From Pterois miles (taxonomy: Eukaryota; Chordata; Actinopteri; Perciformes; Scorpaenidae), in the NCBI GenBank assembly GCA_947000775.1, contig CAMQGK010000327.1:17866501-17930500 (forward strand): a stretch of DNA of 64,000 bases. Reading direction: 5' to 3'. The notes below the pieces were generated by a model. It was not told where the DNA came from, searched no databases, and saw nothing but the letters and a program-made list of their open reading frames with translations. Both the position numbers and the translations under genes were made by a program. Shown here in pieces: positions 48,177 to 59,460 of the stretch; positions within the stretch are counted from its first letter, which is position 1; the number at the start of each line of letters is the position of its first letter.

Positions 48177-50310
48177 CCGGGGGATCTGTTACATTTCAGA
48201 CAGAGGACTTTGTTACTGCTTCTGAGTGTTGGGGTGCAGCCGTGCGTGCAATCAGTCTGTGTTCCTTTATAATTTTTAATCAATATTTGGGCCTCTTATA
48301 CGTCAGCACCAACTCACCAACACAATCACACATTCCCGAAACACTCTCACACACACACATCAAAACAAACAAAAAAACATACAGGAAAAAATACACAAAA
48401 AATAGCGTATTTCACTCCAAGCCAAATGATTTAAGTCAGTTCCTCATTCAGATGCCATTCAGACATGTGTTTCTCATGTTGCCCTGATGGTCCCTTTTTC
48501 ATGACATCTTCATGCTTTATTTCAGAGTAAAAGCAACAGAAAGTCTAATCTCTGTGTATCATGTTATAAAGTACAAATCACATTGAGGGAAAATGTTAGA
48601 AATGAGAAGAATGAAAGGTCTGGGAGCAGAGCTGCTGATGGTGGTGATGGTGGTGTATAAATCTTCATGGGGTTTGCAGGGAAGGAAACTCTTATGCCGA
48701 GGAGGAACAAGAAGCACATGTAGCAAGCAAGCTACCAGGAAATTGGTATAGTCTTGTATGATTTTATAGGGATCTTGGGCATGCCCTTCACATTAATTAG
48801 GATGTGGAGTGCTGAGGTATTTTTTACAGGAAACTAAGTATGGAACCCCTGCTGTCTGCCTCGGGCTCCTGAGTCAAAAATCCTAGAGGACTCTGTAACC
48901 AAAGTAAAGCAGGATAATGCGGGTCATATGCACACAAACACGATGACACACACCAACAGGCACGAACACACACATACACAGAAATATACTATACGCACGC
49001 ATGAGGGAAACATTATCTGTTGAGGACAAAGGAAAGAGAAAATTAGGTTTTAGAGGTTTGAGTACTTTTGAAATGTGGAATTTCAAGTTAAGAATTTTTT
49101 TGTCATTGCACAAGTTTGTTTTGTTTTTGACTTTGGAGTTATGTTGTTAATGAATGTTTTCTAAGGCTAACAACTGCTACTCCACAGTGGCAAGAAATAC
49201 TTTAATTTATTTTTACTCAGTGTGTACTTTAATTTATATTGGGGGAACGATGTTTGTATAGTCACATAATGAGGACTCATCTTCTATTTGGGGACAAAAT
49301 CATGATTGCCACAAGCTAAACTTGCCTTCTAAAGCTGAAACACTTCCCTCAGATCTGCATTTCCCTGCTTTTCCTTTTCTCTTTTATTTTTACTATTTAC
49401 AAACTCTTCTGTGCCCACCCAGTGGTAACTTAATCCTCTGCGTTAATTCGCCAATCTAAATGAAGATCAGTGGAAACTCAAAAACATGTCTTCAAACTGT
49501 ATTAACATCCTAGCATGTGCATAATTATGTATTTTTGTAGGTACGCTAAAATAACCTTTGAATAAAATAATTTTTCCAATGAAAAAATTGTTTTTGATAC
49601 TATTTATGGTCAACATTTTTTTGCAATAGCTTTTCAATATATATTTAATCTGTAATTAACTCTAACCTCTCTATAAAGTAGTTTTCATTGATAGTGGCGG
49701 AGTCCACCACTCCCACACCATATCAGTTTTCAACCTGCACACAAGGGATTCCCAGGAAATGATGCAATAGGAAGCATTACTATTAACTATTAACTTGATT
49801 TCACTGATATCTGCTGTTGATATCACTGTTTACCATTCACTGTTGTACAGATGTATCAGAGTTGTTATGTTACTAATAATGCGAACCAAACTGGTGCAAC
49901 ACAGGATGTTTTTTATTGTGAAGCATTCACAGGAAATGCATGTCTTTGATTTTTCATCTAAATACGCTTTAAAACTGAGACACTGCTCATTTTAGGACAT
50001 TGCCTTAGGCTTCAGTTTTGTCAGCACACAGAGCTCACACCTCTAACTCTTGAGCAAAGTCACCATGTGTAGGGCAATACTTACACCATGCGCAGCATGA
50101 AATAAGCCCACCATCTTTATCAAAACATCATAAACGTGTTTGGCTGCAGTGTAAACAGATACACCATTTGCTCTACTGTTTTATTTTGACAAAGTAGCTG
50201 CTCATTAAGTATTTTCTGTGGTATCAAACCACACTTGCTGTTACCACCAGTAGCCACAGGCCTTGTTAAGGATTAAACTTTAAAGTCACATTTGAAAATA
50301 AGTGAAAAAA
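48177..50310. other. AT-rich sequence, no gene seen
   Basis: The 119-codon plus frame at 48128-48487 begins inside the GT array and ends in Lys/Thr-rich low complexity; not a gene. No named repeat is seen. Confidence 0.4.
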
Positions 50311-50772
50311 ATCTGCTAGCACAGTGAAATTATTCAACCTGATTACAGCACATTACATGGTGGTGGCATGAAATGTGCTAGAATTGTTTGCCACCACCAC
50401 AGAAACAATTTAGCAATTTAACATTAGGTTTAGGAAGAAAATATCTTGGTTTGGGTTAAAAAACAATTTTTTTATGTAACTTCTTACGTTGCCTACATAA
50501 TTTAAAATAACTCAGTGTTGGTTTTTGGTGTCACATAAGATACAAAAACCAGTCCCGTGTCTGACCAACCCATCCAGCCTGACTAACTCCATTAATAAAC
50601 TTAGATCAAAACATATTTCTGTCAAATCTGGGAGTTTGTCATCTTAATTGGCTTTCCATTAGCATTGTTTTCGTGTTATTGGCACGTAATTTAACACATT
50701 ACATGCCACCGCTATTATGTAAATTACTGTTAAGAGGTCATGGTTATTTCACATATTTCTGAGATCAGGCTG
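50311..50772 (+). mobile_element. short inverted-repeat transposon, copy 2
   Basis: The left arm reads CAACCTGATTACAGCACATT, then GGTGGCATGAAATGTGCTAG. The right arm, reversed, reads CAGCCTGATCTCAGAAATATG, then AATAGCGGTGGCATGTAATG, TGTTAAATTAC. The ends are thus imperfect inverted repeats of about 90 bases in an element of about 460. The interior has ATTAGGTTTAGGAAGAAAAT, CTTGGTTTGGGTTAAAA, and GATCAAAACATATTTCTGTC, shared with copy 1 at 42772. This copy keeps its full right end, whereas copy 1 keeps its left, so together they define the family's length. Confidence 0.75.
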
Positions 50773-53037
50773 AAAGGATTTCATCCTCAGCTAAAAATCG
50801 TTATAAAGTAATTGTTTCCAGTATTTTCTAAAATAATGTTTCATTTTGGTTGATTTTAGTGACCTGCATTGTCCTTTTATGCTTCAAGAAATGTAAATGG
50901 GCATTTTTTGAAAAAGATTGGTTTCTAATGGACACATCTTGAAATATCATTACTACATTGTCATAATTTTTTAAATGAAAAATAAGGGTTTTCAAACTCA
51001 ATTTAGACAGACATCTCTAAATATTATGTACATTTTGCAGCATATATGCAGAAATTTGTACTTTGCACTGTAAAAATAAATGCAGTGAAGCAGTGGCCCA
51101 ATCTGATGATTTTGGTTAACAAAGGTTCTCTCACTTTAAGCAAAAAAAATATATATATATATTTGCTTATTTCTTGCAAAATACTGGATGATTTTACTTC
51201 TTCAAAACTTTTACTTCTTCAAATCTTAAACTGAAGTTTCTTAAAAACTGTTAAAATACAAAAGGGACACATTTTGGTTGAACTGGACACAACTAGTAGA
51301 GACACGCAACCGGTGACGAGGAGCTGGAAATAAAAATTGCTTTATTGGAAGTGGTCACAAGCCAAAAAGGTAAGGAATCACTGCTGTATTGGATTCAGTA
51401 TGACCTTCTTATTTCACGAAAAGAGAATATCCCACTTTCCTTCCCTTTATAATTTGCATTTCGTTTATTCCTGACCATTTGCCTTCCCACACATGCAAAC
51501 CAGGTTATATCTGCAGTTGCAGAGGAGGAAGAGCCAGCGGAGTGTGTAGCACAGTGTCAGGACAAGCTGTGTCTAAACGTCTCGATGTATGTTTACACAA
51601 TCTAATGCACAAGTTCAAAGGTGAAGGGGAAAAGGCCTTTTAATGTTTCCGGGTTTATTTATTCAGCCTAGTGTCTGGCTAAGAACTAACTCCCACCCAC
51701 CCTCACATCAGGCCCTCCTACAGGGGTTCCCACCTCAAATGACATTGCGGAGCCTGTGATATGATTGGTGAAGAGCACAATGTAGTCTGTGTGAGAGAAA
51801 AAAAAAAAAAAAAAGGAAGGCGCTGTAACTTCTATCCACATGTTTTCCAAGGCAAGTTAAGTACACACAGTAGTATATAAGGGCAATAAATCAGCAACAG
51901 TCCCGCTCATTTCTGTGGAGGGGCAAGGAGGGGGAGGGGGCTCTGTTATCGATTTCAAATAGCTCATGTAATTTTCTTTACAAGCACAGAGGTTTAATGA
52001 TATGTTGTTTCATTTTGAGAAGTGAAATCTGAAATATGTGTGGAAACTTGTGGATCTGTAATGCATACAGCATGTATAAAAAAACAAAAAAACTCAATCT
52101 GAGCAGATGTTCAAACTAGTATTAAATGGGCACACACACACATACGCACACACTATAAAAATTGCTTTAGGTAGGCAGACACAGTATGCCAAACTTTAAC
52201 TGTTGTTCCTGTGAGCAGTCAATCATAAACAGTTGAGCCATTTTATTTGGCCAACTCGCTGTTAGTGGAAAGTGTTGGCACTCCAGCCAGGGACTCATAA
52301 AATTGACATGTCTGTAAATTCATGCATTTATTGACACAAATGAATAGATGCAATGCCTTTCTCCGCTATTTCATTCTGCTCTTTTCTCTACATTCTCAAC
52401 CAGTTGGACAGTTTTTGGATGAGATTCCCAGTCTGAGGGAAGTGCTTTTTCTTTTTCTTTAAAAAAAAAAAAAAAAAAAAGAAAAGTTTCAAAATGTTTT
52501 AGTACAATTTCGTGGCCAGACTAAACAGAAAACAGAAAAGTTTACTGTGCACAGATGCACTCAAGTTCAGTTTGAGTCCAGGAACTCAAGCCAAAGAGTC
52601 ATGGCTGACTGTATATTATGGCTATCAGGGGGCTCTCTTCTTCAGACAAGGACAAACCATTACATTATGCAGTGGAGAGAATATTTTTTAAGGGAGACAG
52701 TTTGATACTCAGAGCTGGTGATTTCTGTGTGGAGTCTGCATGTCTTGTCTGTGTGGGTTTCCTGCAGGTGATTCAGTTTGTTCCCACTCAACACTGTTTG
52801 AAATAGATGAATAACAAAAATATATACAGTCAAAGCCAACTCTGTTTCTGATCTAATCATTTAATTGTTGTGTTTGGGCTACTGGAGACCCCACATCCTT
52901 TATAATAGCTCACAAAAACAACTTAACATCATTTTATCACCTTGATGCTTCATGAGTTTCTCTAATTGAATGAGAACTGCTAATAGGCGTGGTTACGATC
53001 TGATGACATATTTCAGGAGTCTGCCATAATGCATCAT
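50773..53037. other. AT-rich unique sequence with poly-A runs, no gene seen
   Basis: Homopolymer A runs lie at 51798-51814 and 52461-52480; a short TA run is at 51148-51162 and CA-rich words at 52132-52152. No exon-like frame. Confidence 0.45.
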
Positions 53038-53279
53038 GGGCAGCTGTAGCTCAGTGGGTACAGATGGTCATCCTTTAACTGCAAGGTTGGTGGTTTGATC
53101 CCAAGCTCCTACTGTCTGCATGTTGAAGTGTCCTTGAGGGAGACACTAAACCCCAAGTTGCTTCTTGGGTGTTTCACAGCAGATCACTGCTTCTATGGAT
53201 GGGACAAATGCAGAGGCCAAGATTTCATGTATGTACCTACTATGTATATGATGAATATAATAAAAAGTTTAACTTAACA
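53038..53279 (+). mobile_element. tRNA-derived SINE, plus strand
   Basis: The head reads GGGCAGCTGTAGCTCAGTGG with the A box at about 53047-53060, and the B box GGTTTGATCCC at 53092-53102. The body carries CTCCTACTGTCTGCATG, ACACTAAACCCCAAGTTGC, CTTCACAGCAGATCACTG-like words, and GCAGAGGCCAAGATTTCATG. The tail is AATATAATAAAAAG. It is the same family as the minus-strand SINE at 3559-3828. Not a tRNA gene: there is no acceptor stem partner after the head. Confidence 0.88.
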
Positions 53280-54083
53280 GTTTATGTTTTTATGCAATTC
53301 TGTTTGGGGTCTCAAAGACTTAAACTGTAAAACATGTAAGCATACAATGGATCATATTCTCTATGTGTGATTCACAGTACTTTTTATGCAGCACAGACTG
53401 TACATTTCTTTGTCTGTGGATGTGTTTTTGACCAACTAAGGAATATATATGTGTTTTTACATAACCCATTTAACTTTATAAAACATAATATGTTCTTATT
53501 TGGTGAACTTTATGCTCATTTTCACTTTCATGAAATGTGAATTTGTTGCAAAGCAAAATGTGACCCCTTCGATACTTTGTATTGGGATCTAATAAGGTCA
53601 GAGGAAAAGAAAAACATGTGTATATTTGACAGTTAAAAGAATTACATTTATTATTTTTATTTTTATAAATACAGCAGAGAGGTCTGTGTGATCTCAAATA
53701 CTGAGGAATAACCGTCAATTTAAAAAAAAACACACACGTTTCAAAAACAAAAGTGTGTGTGATTTTGGTTTATTCAGCTGTATAATAACATAACAATTGG
53801 ACTGAGACCTTCTGGTTTCTGATCCACCAATGATCCCACCCAGTGACAGGAAACACTGTATGCTATGGATTGAACGTGCCATGAATTATGGGTTAAGGTT
53901 TTACCCCAGAAGACAGTCCTTTCATGTCCCAAACTGCTAGGCAGTGATGGAAGCAATGGCTCTCACATGGCTTTCGTTGATGAGTTATGGTTCTTAAGTA
54001 AATTTGTTGTGTTAGATGTATCGAAATGATGTATCGAATTAAAGCAAAGCAAACAGGCTGCAGGCTTGAGAACAAACTAACTC
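53280..54083. other. AT-rich sequence, no gene seen
   Basis: Nothing is recognised. Several short minus frames overlap without motifs. Confidence 0.45.
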
Positions 54084-54147
54084 TGCTTTCCCAATCTCAT
54101 TTTCTCAATTTCACCCTCGCTCGTCCCCTCCTCCCCACGCTAACAAG

Positions 54148-54204
54148 ATGTGCCACTCACAGGACATCCTGCTGGCTGCAGAGAGCATTGCCTCTGTGGG
54201 ACAG
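54148..54204 (+). other. possible 57-base micro-exon
   Basis: A 57-base segment is preceded by an ACTAAC branch-point-like word (about 54076), a long pyrimidine tract and ACAAG, and is followed by the donor CAG|GTGAGG. It is exactly 19 codons and reads MCHSQDILLAAESIASVGQ in one frame. All three frames happen to be open, so frame is not evidence. No neighbouring exon is recognised, and I cannot assign a family. It may be chance. Confidence 0.2.
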
Positions 54205-55199
54205 GTGAGGAGCAGGCTTTCGCCGATCAGCCTGGCTGGAAATCAGGAATGCCCTCCTCATCCTCCTCTTTCTTCCCTTCCTAATGGCTCATACCAAACT
54301 CACCAGGAGATCTGTGACCGCACAATCCACAGACCATGAGAAGACTGCCACCAACTTCCCCAGAGGTGGAGGATTATGAGCGCAAATGCTTTGCATCTGT
54401 GTGCTTTCTATCTGTGCATGCCAGAGTGCTATTTCTACATATGCTAAATGTAATGGGAGGCGGAGGCATGTCCCCAGAGGTTAAAGATTCATGCAGAGAG
54501 CACTGATGTTTCCGTTTTGCAAGCAGACAAGATACTCATGGAGTTTATTCATATTTCATATCACATCTGGAGTTTTCATTCATAAACTATTGATTATAGC
54601 CTGCAGACAGGCACTGATGCAATTGAAATGCAGTCATAGACAAGTGATTGGCACTCTGTCATGAAACTGTATCTGTCAATGCACACGCTTGTTAGGAGGT
54701 TTTTATTGGAAAATGCTGAAAAGATGTTTCACTACTGTTCTGGTATTTTTATTATTTTATTTTTATGAGAAAATATTTCTTTCCTCCCTTTCCATTTCGT
54801 TCCTTTGCCTCAGTTTACATTCTCTTTACTGCCTCTCTTCTCCGGAGTTCAGCTGGAAGTGCTCTGTTTTCTCCACAAGAATTTTATGACTGTCTAACAG
54901 AGTGTTGGGACACAAAGCACTTGAGCAGCGCTGGAAAAGACGGCGAGACGGGACTGACAAACAGGGACAAAAAGCCTTGGAGGAATGAGGAGGAGAAGGA
55001 TGGAGACAGACAGGAAGAGAAAGAGAGATTGTGTGTGTGTGCGGCCAACATATTTCAGCGTGATGACCAAGCATTACTACTTGTTATTTAAAGTAATTTC
55101 CAAATCGCACAGAAAGCATGTATCTGGCTTCCAGAGGACATACTGTATGGTGTTAAATGTACCTGCTCTGCCCAGTTGTGCTCAGATTTGACATTAATG
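54205..55199. other. unique sequence, no gene seen
   Basis: The 108-codon plus frame at 54765-55091 ends in a purine-rich GAGGAGAAGG stretch that keeps it open. No motif or repeat is recognised. Confidence 0.4.
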
Positions 55200-55380
55200 A
55201 GCTACATCTCACATGCTTAATGGTTCACAGCAGCCCTGCAGCATCTGTTCAATGTCTGTCTGAGGGTGGATATGCATTTTTAGGGCCAATAAGTGTACAA
55301 GTGACAGGGGCGGATGGAATAGCTCGCCTCAGATTAATCAGATTCAGTGCAATAACCCTGCAATCCTAGAAGTCTGAAGA
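55200..55380. promoter_or_regulatory. candidate conserved noncoding element
   Basis: A repeat-free block with a POU/octamer-like word, GGATATGCATTTTTAGG, and a GATTAATCAGATTCAG homeodomain-type word, plus AAGTGACAGG (a TGACAG core of the Meis type). Conservation is untested. Confidence 0.25.
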
Positions 55381-55843
55381 GAAACCCCGGATCTTAATTC
55401 AGACTTGCATTTCGAACCCCTCTGAAGTAGACAAAGAGGTAATTTGCAAAAGCATCTGGATCCGGTGGCAAAGCAGGGCCGAGCAGTGGAGTATATGTTC
55501 CCATCCACAGCCCCTCCACCCCAACCCTTTTCCCCTCCAACCACCGCCCTCGTCTGTTTATCATAGGATCTCCAACACACAATCAAACATGAAAGGATGA
55601 GTGCTCACAAGAGCCTTTTTAGATTTTGTGGAAATGTGACATCTCTGGAAACATTTAGCCTGTCATAGCTGCTGCTGCTCTTCAAAGAGCGCAGAGAGGA
55701 ATAGATTAATGTCGCTTCTGTAACAAACCTTCTTCCTGTCTGTCCTTTCCTACTCAACACGCTGGCTCCCTATATCTACTGTAACCATACACAGAACACA
55801 GATTACTGACTGTATAGTAATAAAGCAGCAAATCATTTTAAGA
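55381..55843. other. unique sequence, no gene seen
   Basis: The two minus frames at 55344-55586 overlap a C-rich patch. Nothing else is recognised. Confidence 0.4.
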
Positions 55844-55888
55844 TGTGTGTGTGTGTGTGTCTGTGTGTGTGTGTGTGTGCGTGCGTGC
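55844..55888. repeat. (GT)n microsatellite, interrupted
   Basis: GT array with a CT interruption at about 55861 and a GCGTGCGTGC end. Confidence 0.95.
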
Positions 55889-56391
55889 CAACATTGTACT
55901 GGCCATGATTTCCAACCGATAACGCATTTGTGCTTAATTCCTATATCGGAAAATGTTTCTGCTTCTGTATCCCATTATATAATCTAGATTTAAAGTAATC
56001 TATACATCTTTGAGCTATGCCAACTAAACAGGAAAGACATGTGAACACATACCATCCACTTGTATGTCATAAAGCGACATACTGTGTGTTTTCTGCATCA
56101 GTACAGGTCAATGGGAGTTGCATGTGAATGCATGAGTGCATCTCTGTCAACTCACTTCAACATACAAACTAGCGGCCACACTAGCGTTCCTTAAATCATC
56201 AGCCTTTAATTCAATCCCCTCCATGTCACTGAACTGAAGATTCAGTCATTTAAAGTTTTCATCACATCCACTACGTAGCTTATATAGACCAAGGGGGAAA
56301 TGAGACATACTGGAGAGAGATTACAGAAATAACTGGAGCTTCTGGTGAGTTCAGAGTCAGACGGTGAGCTGCCACACGCACAGGCATACTC

Positions 56392-56411
56392 CACACACAC
56401 ACACACACACA
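56392..56411. repeat. (CA)n short array
   Basis: A CA run of 20 bases. Confidence 0.9.
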
Positions 56412-57714
56412 GTCAGTGTGTGTATTACAACATAATTGTGTAACATCTGTGCAGTCACTGTTTGGGGGCAAATAAACGTAGAAAATTTGTCACGCTTTCT
56501 GTCAACAAGTGAACTGTTTTGCTGTTCTGCAGCTGTCCCTGACCTTTGAAATCTGGAGAAGGTAAAATTAAAAGACAATGATGAGTTGTTTTATACCAGA
56601 GGATGCATGGGAGGCAGATCATTATATTGCTTTATCTGTTAGGTTTGTTTTATTTTGAGTTTTAGTGACTGTCACTTTTCAGCTCAAAGGAGACACGTAC
56701 AAGCTTCTATTTAGCATCAGTGTTTTCGCTCACAATATACAGTATGTACTGTTGGAAAAGACTGTATTTCTCTTTATTTCACATGATAATCACACATTTT
56801 CCTCATCAAATGTACCTAACTAGGTACATAGTTGCTCATTTATAATAAGGAGTCAGTCAGCGGTCAGATGAAGAGTGGAAAACAGATACAAACTGAGTGG
56901 TAAAGTGCTTTTGCTAATATAGACAGACTATATGAAAGATGAGAAAGAGAGACAAAAATAGGAGGCAGAGAGGGTCAGACAGAGAGAAAGGAATGCTGTT
57001 TACTCATTGCACTCATCCATATGAGGGCTCCATCTCAACAGTCAGTCAGCCGGACGTTGCCTTGAGTTCAGCACCACATCCAGCCAACACCCCCCTTCTC
57101 TTCACCCAAACCCCTCCAACCCTAAACTGCCACCACTTTACCAACACAAAAAGATGCAGCACGGCACTTTCCTTTTCAACCTAGCATGCAACTCCCCCCA
57201 CCCAACACACACACACACACCCCTGGCCTCCCCCTTTCCCACCTTTGTATCAGTTGAAAGGCATATGGTTACTGCCATCCGATTCCCCTTGGCTGAAAGT
57301 GCCTTTCACTTTACCGCAGTTCACAAAGGGGTCAGACTACAGCAAACAGAAATATTGTGTGAGAGCTCACTTTTTCTGTGCCTGAGCTAAGAGATGTGAG
57401 AGACACAAGAGTAGCAGGGGAGAGAGAGTCCCTGATAAAGTTACATCTGGTCAAACAAACCTCACTCCATTCCTCATGCCAGAGCAGGAGAATTTATGCT
57501 GCGGTGAATAAAGAGCGGTATTTGAGAGAATTGACAGAAGCTAACCTCGGACATGGTCAGCCATACATCATTCATTCAGCTCCACATCCATGCACCGAGA
57601 TTTCCCCCCAGGTCAGATTTCCTGATGTAGCTCAAACAGCTGCAGTGGAAGTTTGCTGTTTGGAGCCACAACAGTGGGATTTTTTTTTTCTGTAAAGTCA
57701 AATCATGAGACAAG
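56412..57714. other. unique sequence, no gene seen
   Basis: CA/CCCC-rich around 57190-57240. The three consecutive plus frames at 56939-57695 lack motifs, and no consensus splice border supports them. Confidence 0.4.
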
Positions 57715-57965
57715 GGTGTCTTGTCCGAGGTGGCCATCACAATAAGAAAATCAATCAGCGCTGGGCAGGTAGGGCTGATAGGAGCGAGGTGTCAGAAATG
57801 TCACAGTGGCCATTGTGTGTAACATGACGAGGCAGTGTTTGAGTCACTAACTCCTGGGTGCTCTGGGCTATCTAGTCCCTCCAGCTCTCTTTGTGCTACT
57901 CTGGTAAATCATTAATAATGAGTGTTCCTCTGCTGACCTTGTTTGTTAATAGACTTGTACCTGAC
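57715..57965. promoter_or_regulatory. candidate conserved noncoding element
   Basis: Repeat-free block with AAAATCAATCAGCGC, a GTGTCAGAAATGTCAC pair of TGTCA words (Meis/TALE-type cores) and AAATCATTAATAATGAG. Conservation is untested. Confidence 0.25.
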
Positions 57966-58374
57966 AACTTTCCACAGTTTGTGCAGGACAGGAAAACTAT
58001 TTCTGACTATCTCAGACTGCTATTACAGAAAGCCTCCCTGTGCCGGTCACACGAGTCATAGAACAAGTTGCACTCTTTGAAGCTTTGCAATCACTACCCC
58101 AGTGTCCCTATTGTTAACCTTAATAATTGTAGCCATGAGTTGAGGTTAAATTTTCAGTCTACAGCCCTGTAATTAGACTGCCTATTCAGGCACCAATTTA
58201 TGGCAGATATTTTTCTTGGCATGAAAGCTACCAAGCTAAAGATTTGATTTCCAAACGGGAACACTGGGGGAACCACACCAAAACAGCCTCTGGAAAGAAA
58301 CCGCGCTGCCAAAGAGTCTTCAGCACTTCAAACACTTTACTGCCAGCTAAAAGAGATTAATTCTGAAAAGCTAA

Positions 58375-58675
58375 CTGGTGTTTGCTTTGCCCTTTATGAT
58401 GGTTCCTTTTAGTAGGATAACATTTGGTGAGAAAGTGTCAGACTTGGTTTTAGTCGAGGCCTGCTGCTTCCCGCAGACCAGGCACTCTTTGAGGAGATCT
58501 TCCCTCAGCAGCCTCCCTTACACCCCCTCCTTGGGTAACAGGCTGACGACCAGCCTGGAAGTGTGCCTTGTTCCACGGGGCCATCAAACATTTATTCATC
58601 ACATGAGCTGCTGCCAACAGCCTCGCTCACAGCCATGGGCATGGCAGTGAGCTGGGCAATAGGAGGGCAGGTCAG
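58375..58675. promoter_or_regulatory. candidate conserved noncoding element
   Basis: GC-balanced, repeat-free block, open in a 90-codon plus frame and a partial minus frame, neither with a convincing domain. The minus frame contains a CLVCGK stretch resembling half a zinc-binding knuckle, but no second cysteine pair follows. Confidence 0.25.
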
Positions 58676-58734
58676 GCTCAAAGTTAAGACAGTGAATTTA
58701 TATGCATTTCTGTTTCAGTGTGTGTAAACACAAG

Positions 58735-58735
<1 letters not shown>

Positions 58736-58792
<57 letters not shown>
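58736..58792. repeat. (GT)n microsatellite
   Basis: A perfect GT run of about 56 bases. Confidence 0.98.
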
Positions 58793-58793
<1 letters not shown>

Positions 58794-59214
58794 TGGGGAA
58801 TGCAGTGGTGAGATTTTTTTTTTTTACCCCTGAATGGAAGACTGCCTAGCACTATAAATCTGTCCCTCATTGGGGAGACAAAATGAAAATGGCCCCGTCA
58901 TAAAACATCTGTAATGGCTCCATCCACCACCAACACATAATGGGGCAATTACCAAGAAGGGGGCTGGGACAGCATGAAGCCTTTAGCTCTCTGTGGTACA
59001 CCACACAATGCTTTGGTGTATGTGTTTGTGTCTCATATGCATATGTCTGTGTGTATGCTTATGTTGGCGCGTCAGTCCAGCATAGCACCACAATGTGATG
59101 GATATTAAAAGAGGCACAGAGCGAATCATATTGCAAAAATTCTCCACTTTGTACCTGCTCATTGACCCTGGACCCTGTTCCCAGAGAAAGTGCTGTGTCC
59201 ATTCTGCATAGTGA

Positions 59215-59460
59215 TAGACAGGCACATCTAATCCGAAATTGCATTATTGATGCCTGATCTTTTGCGCAGCCCTGCCCGGCCCTGCGTCTTCCACACCTCG
59301 TAATCAAGCATAATTGAGGTTAACTGTATGGCACGGCTGAAACGCTAGACAGGTAAGCCGCAGCCTCTCATGATTAATGTAGTGTGTTAGTGTTCTGGGC
59401 TCTGACCTTTTGAGATAGGCCAGGCACCATTTTTAAGTGAAAGCTCTGCCTCTGCCGAGT
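59215..59460. promoter_or_regulatory. candidate conserved noncoding element
   Basis: Repeat-free block with CGTAATCAAGCATAATTGAGG, CATGATTAATGTAG and GACCTTTTGAGATAGG. The clustered ATTA/ATTG cores in a GC-balanced background are enhancer-like. Conservation is untested. Confidence 0.27.

Noticed and set aside
58440..58540. Zinc-finger exon (CLVCGK on the minus strand)
   Set aside because: Only one Cys-x-x-Cys pair, preceded in frame by a stop without a convincing acceptor, and no second pair.
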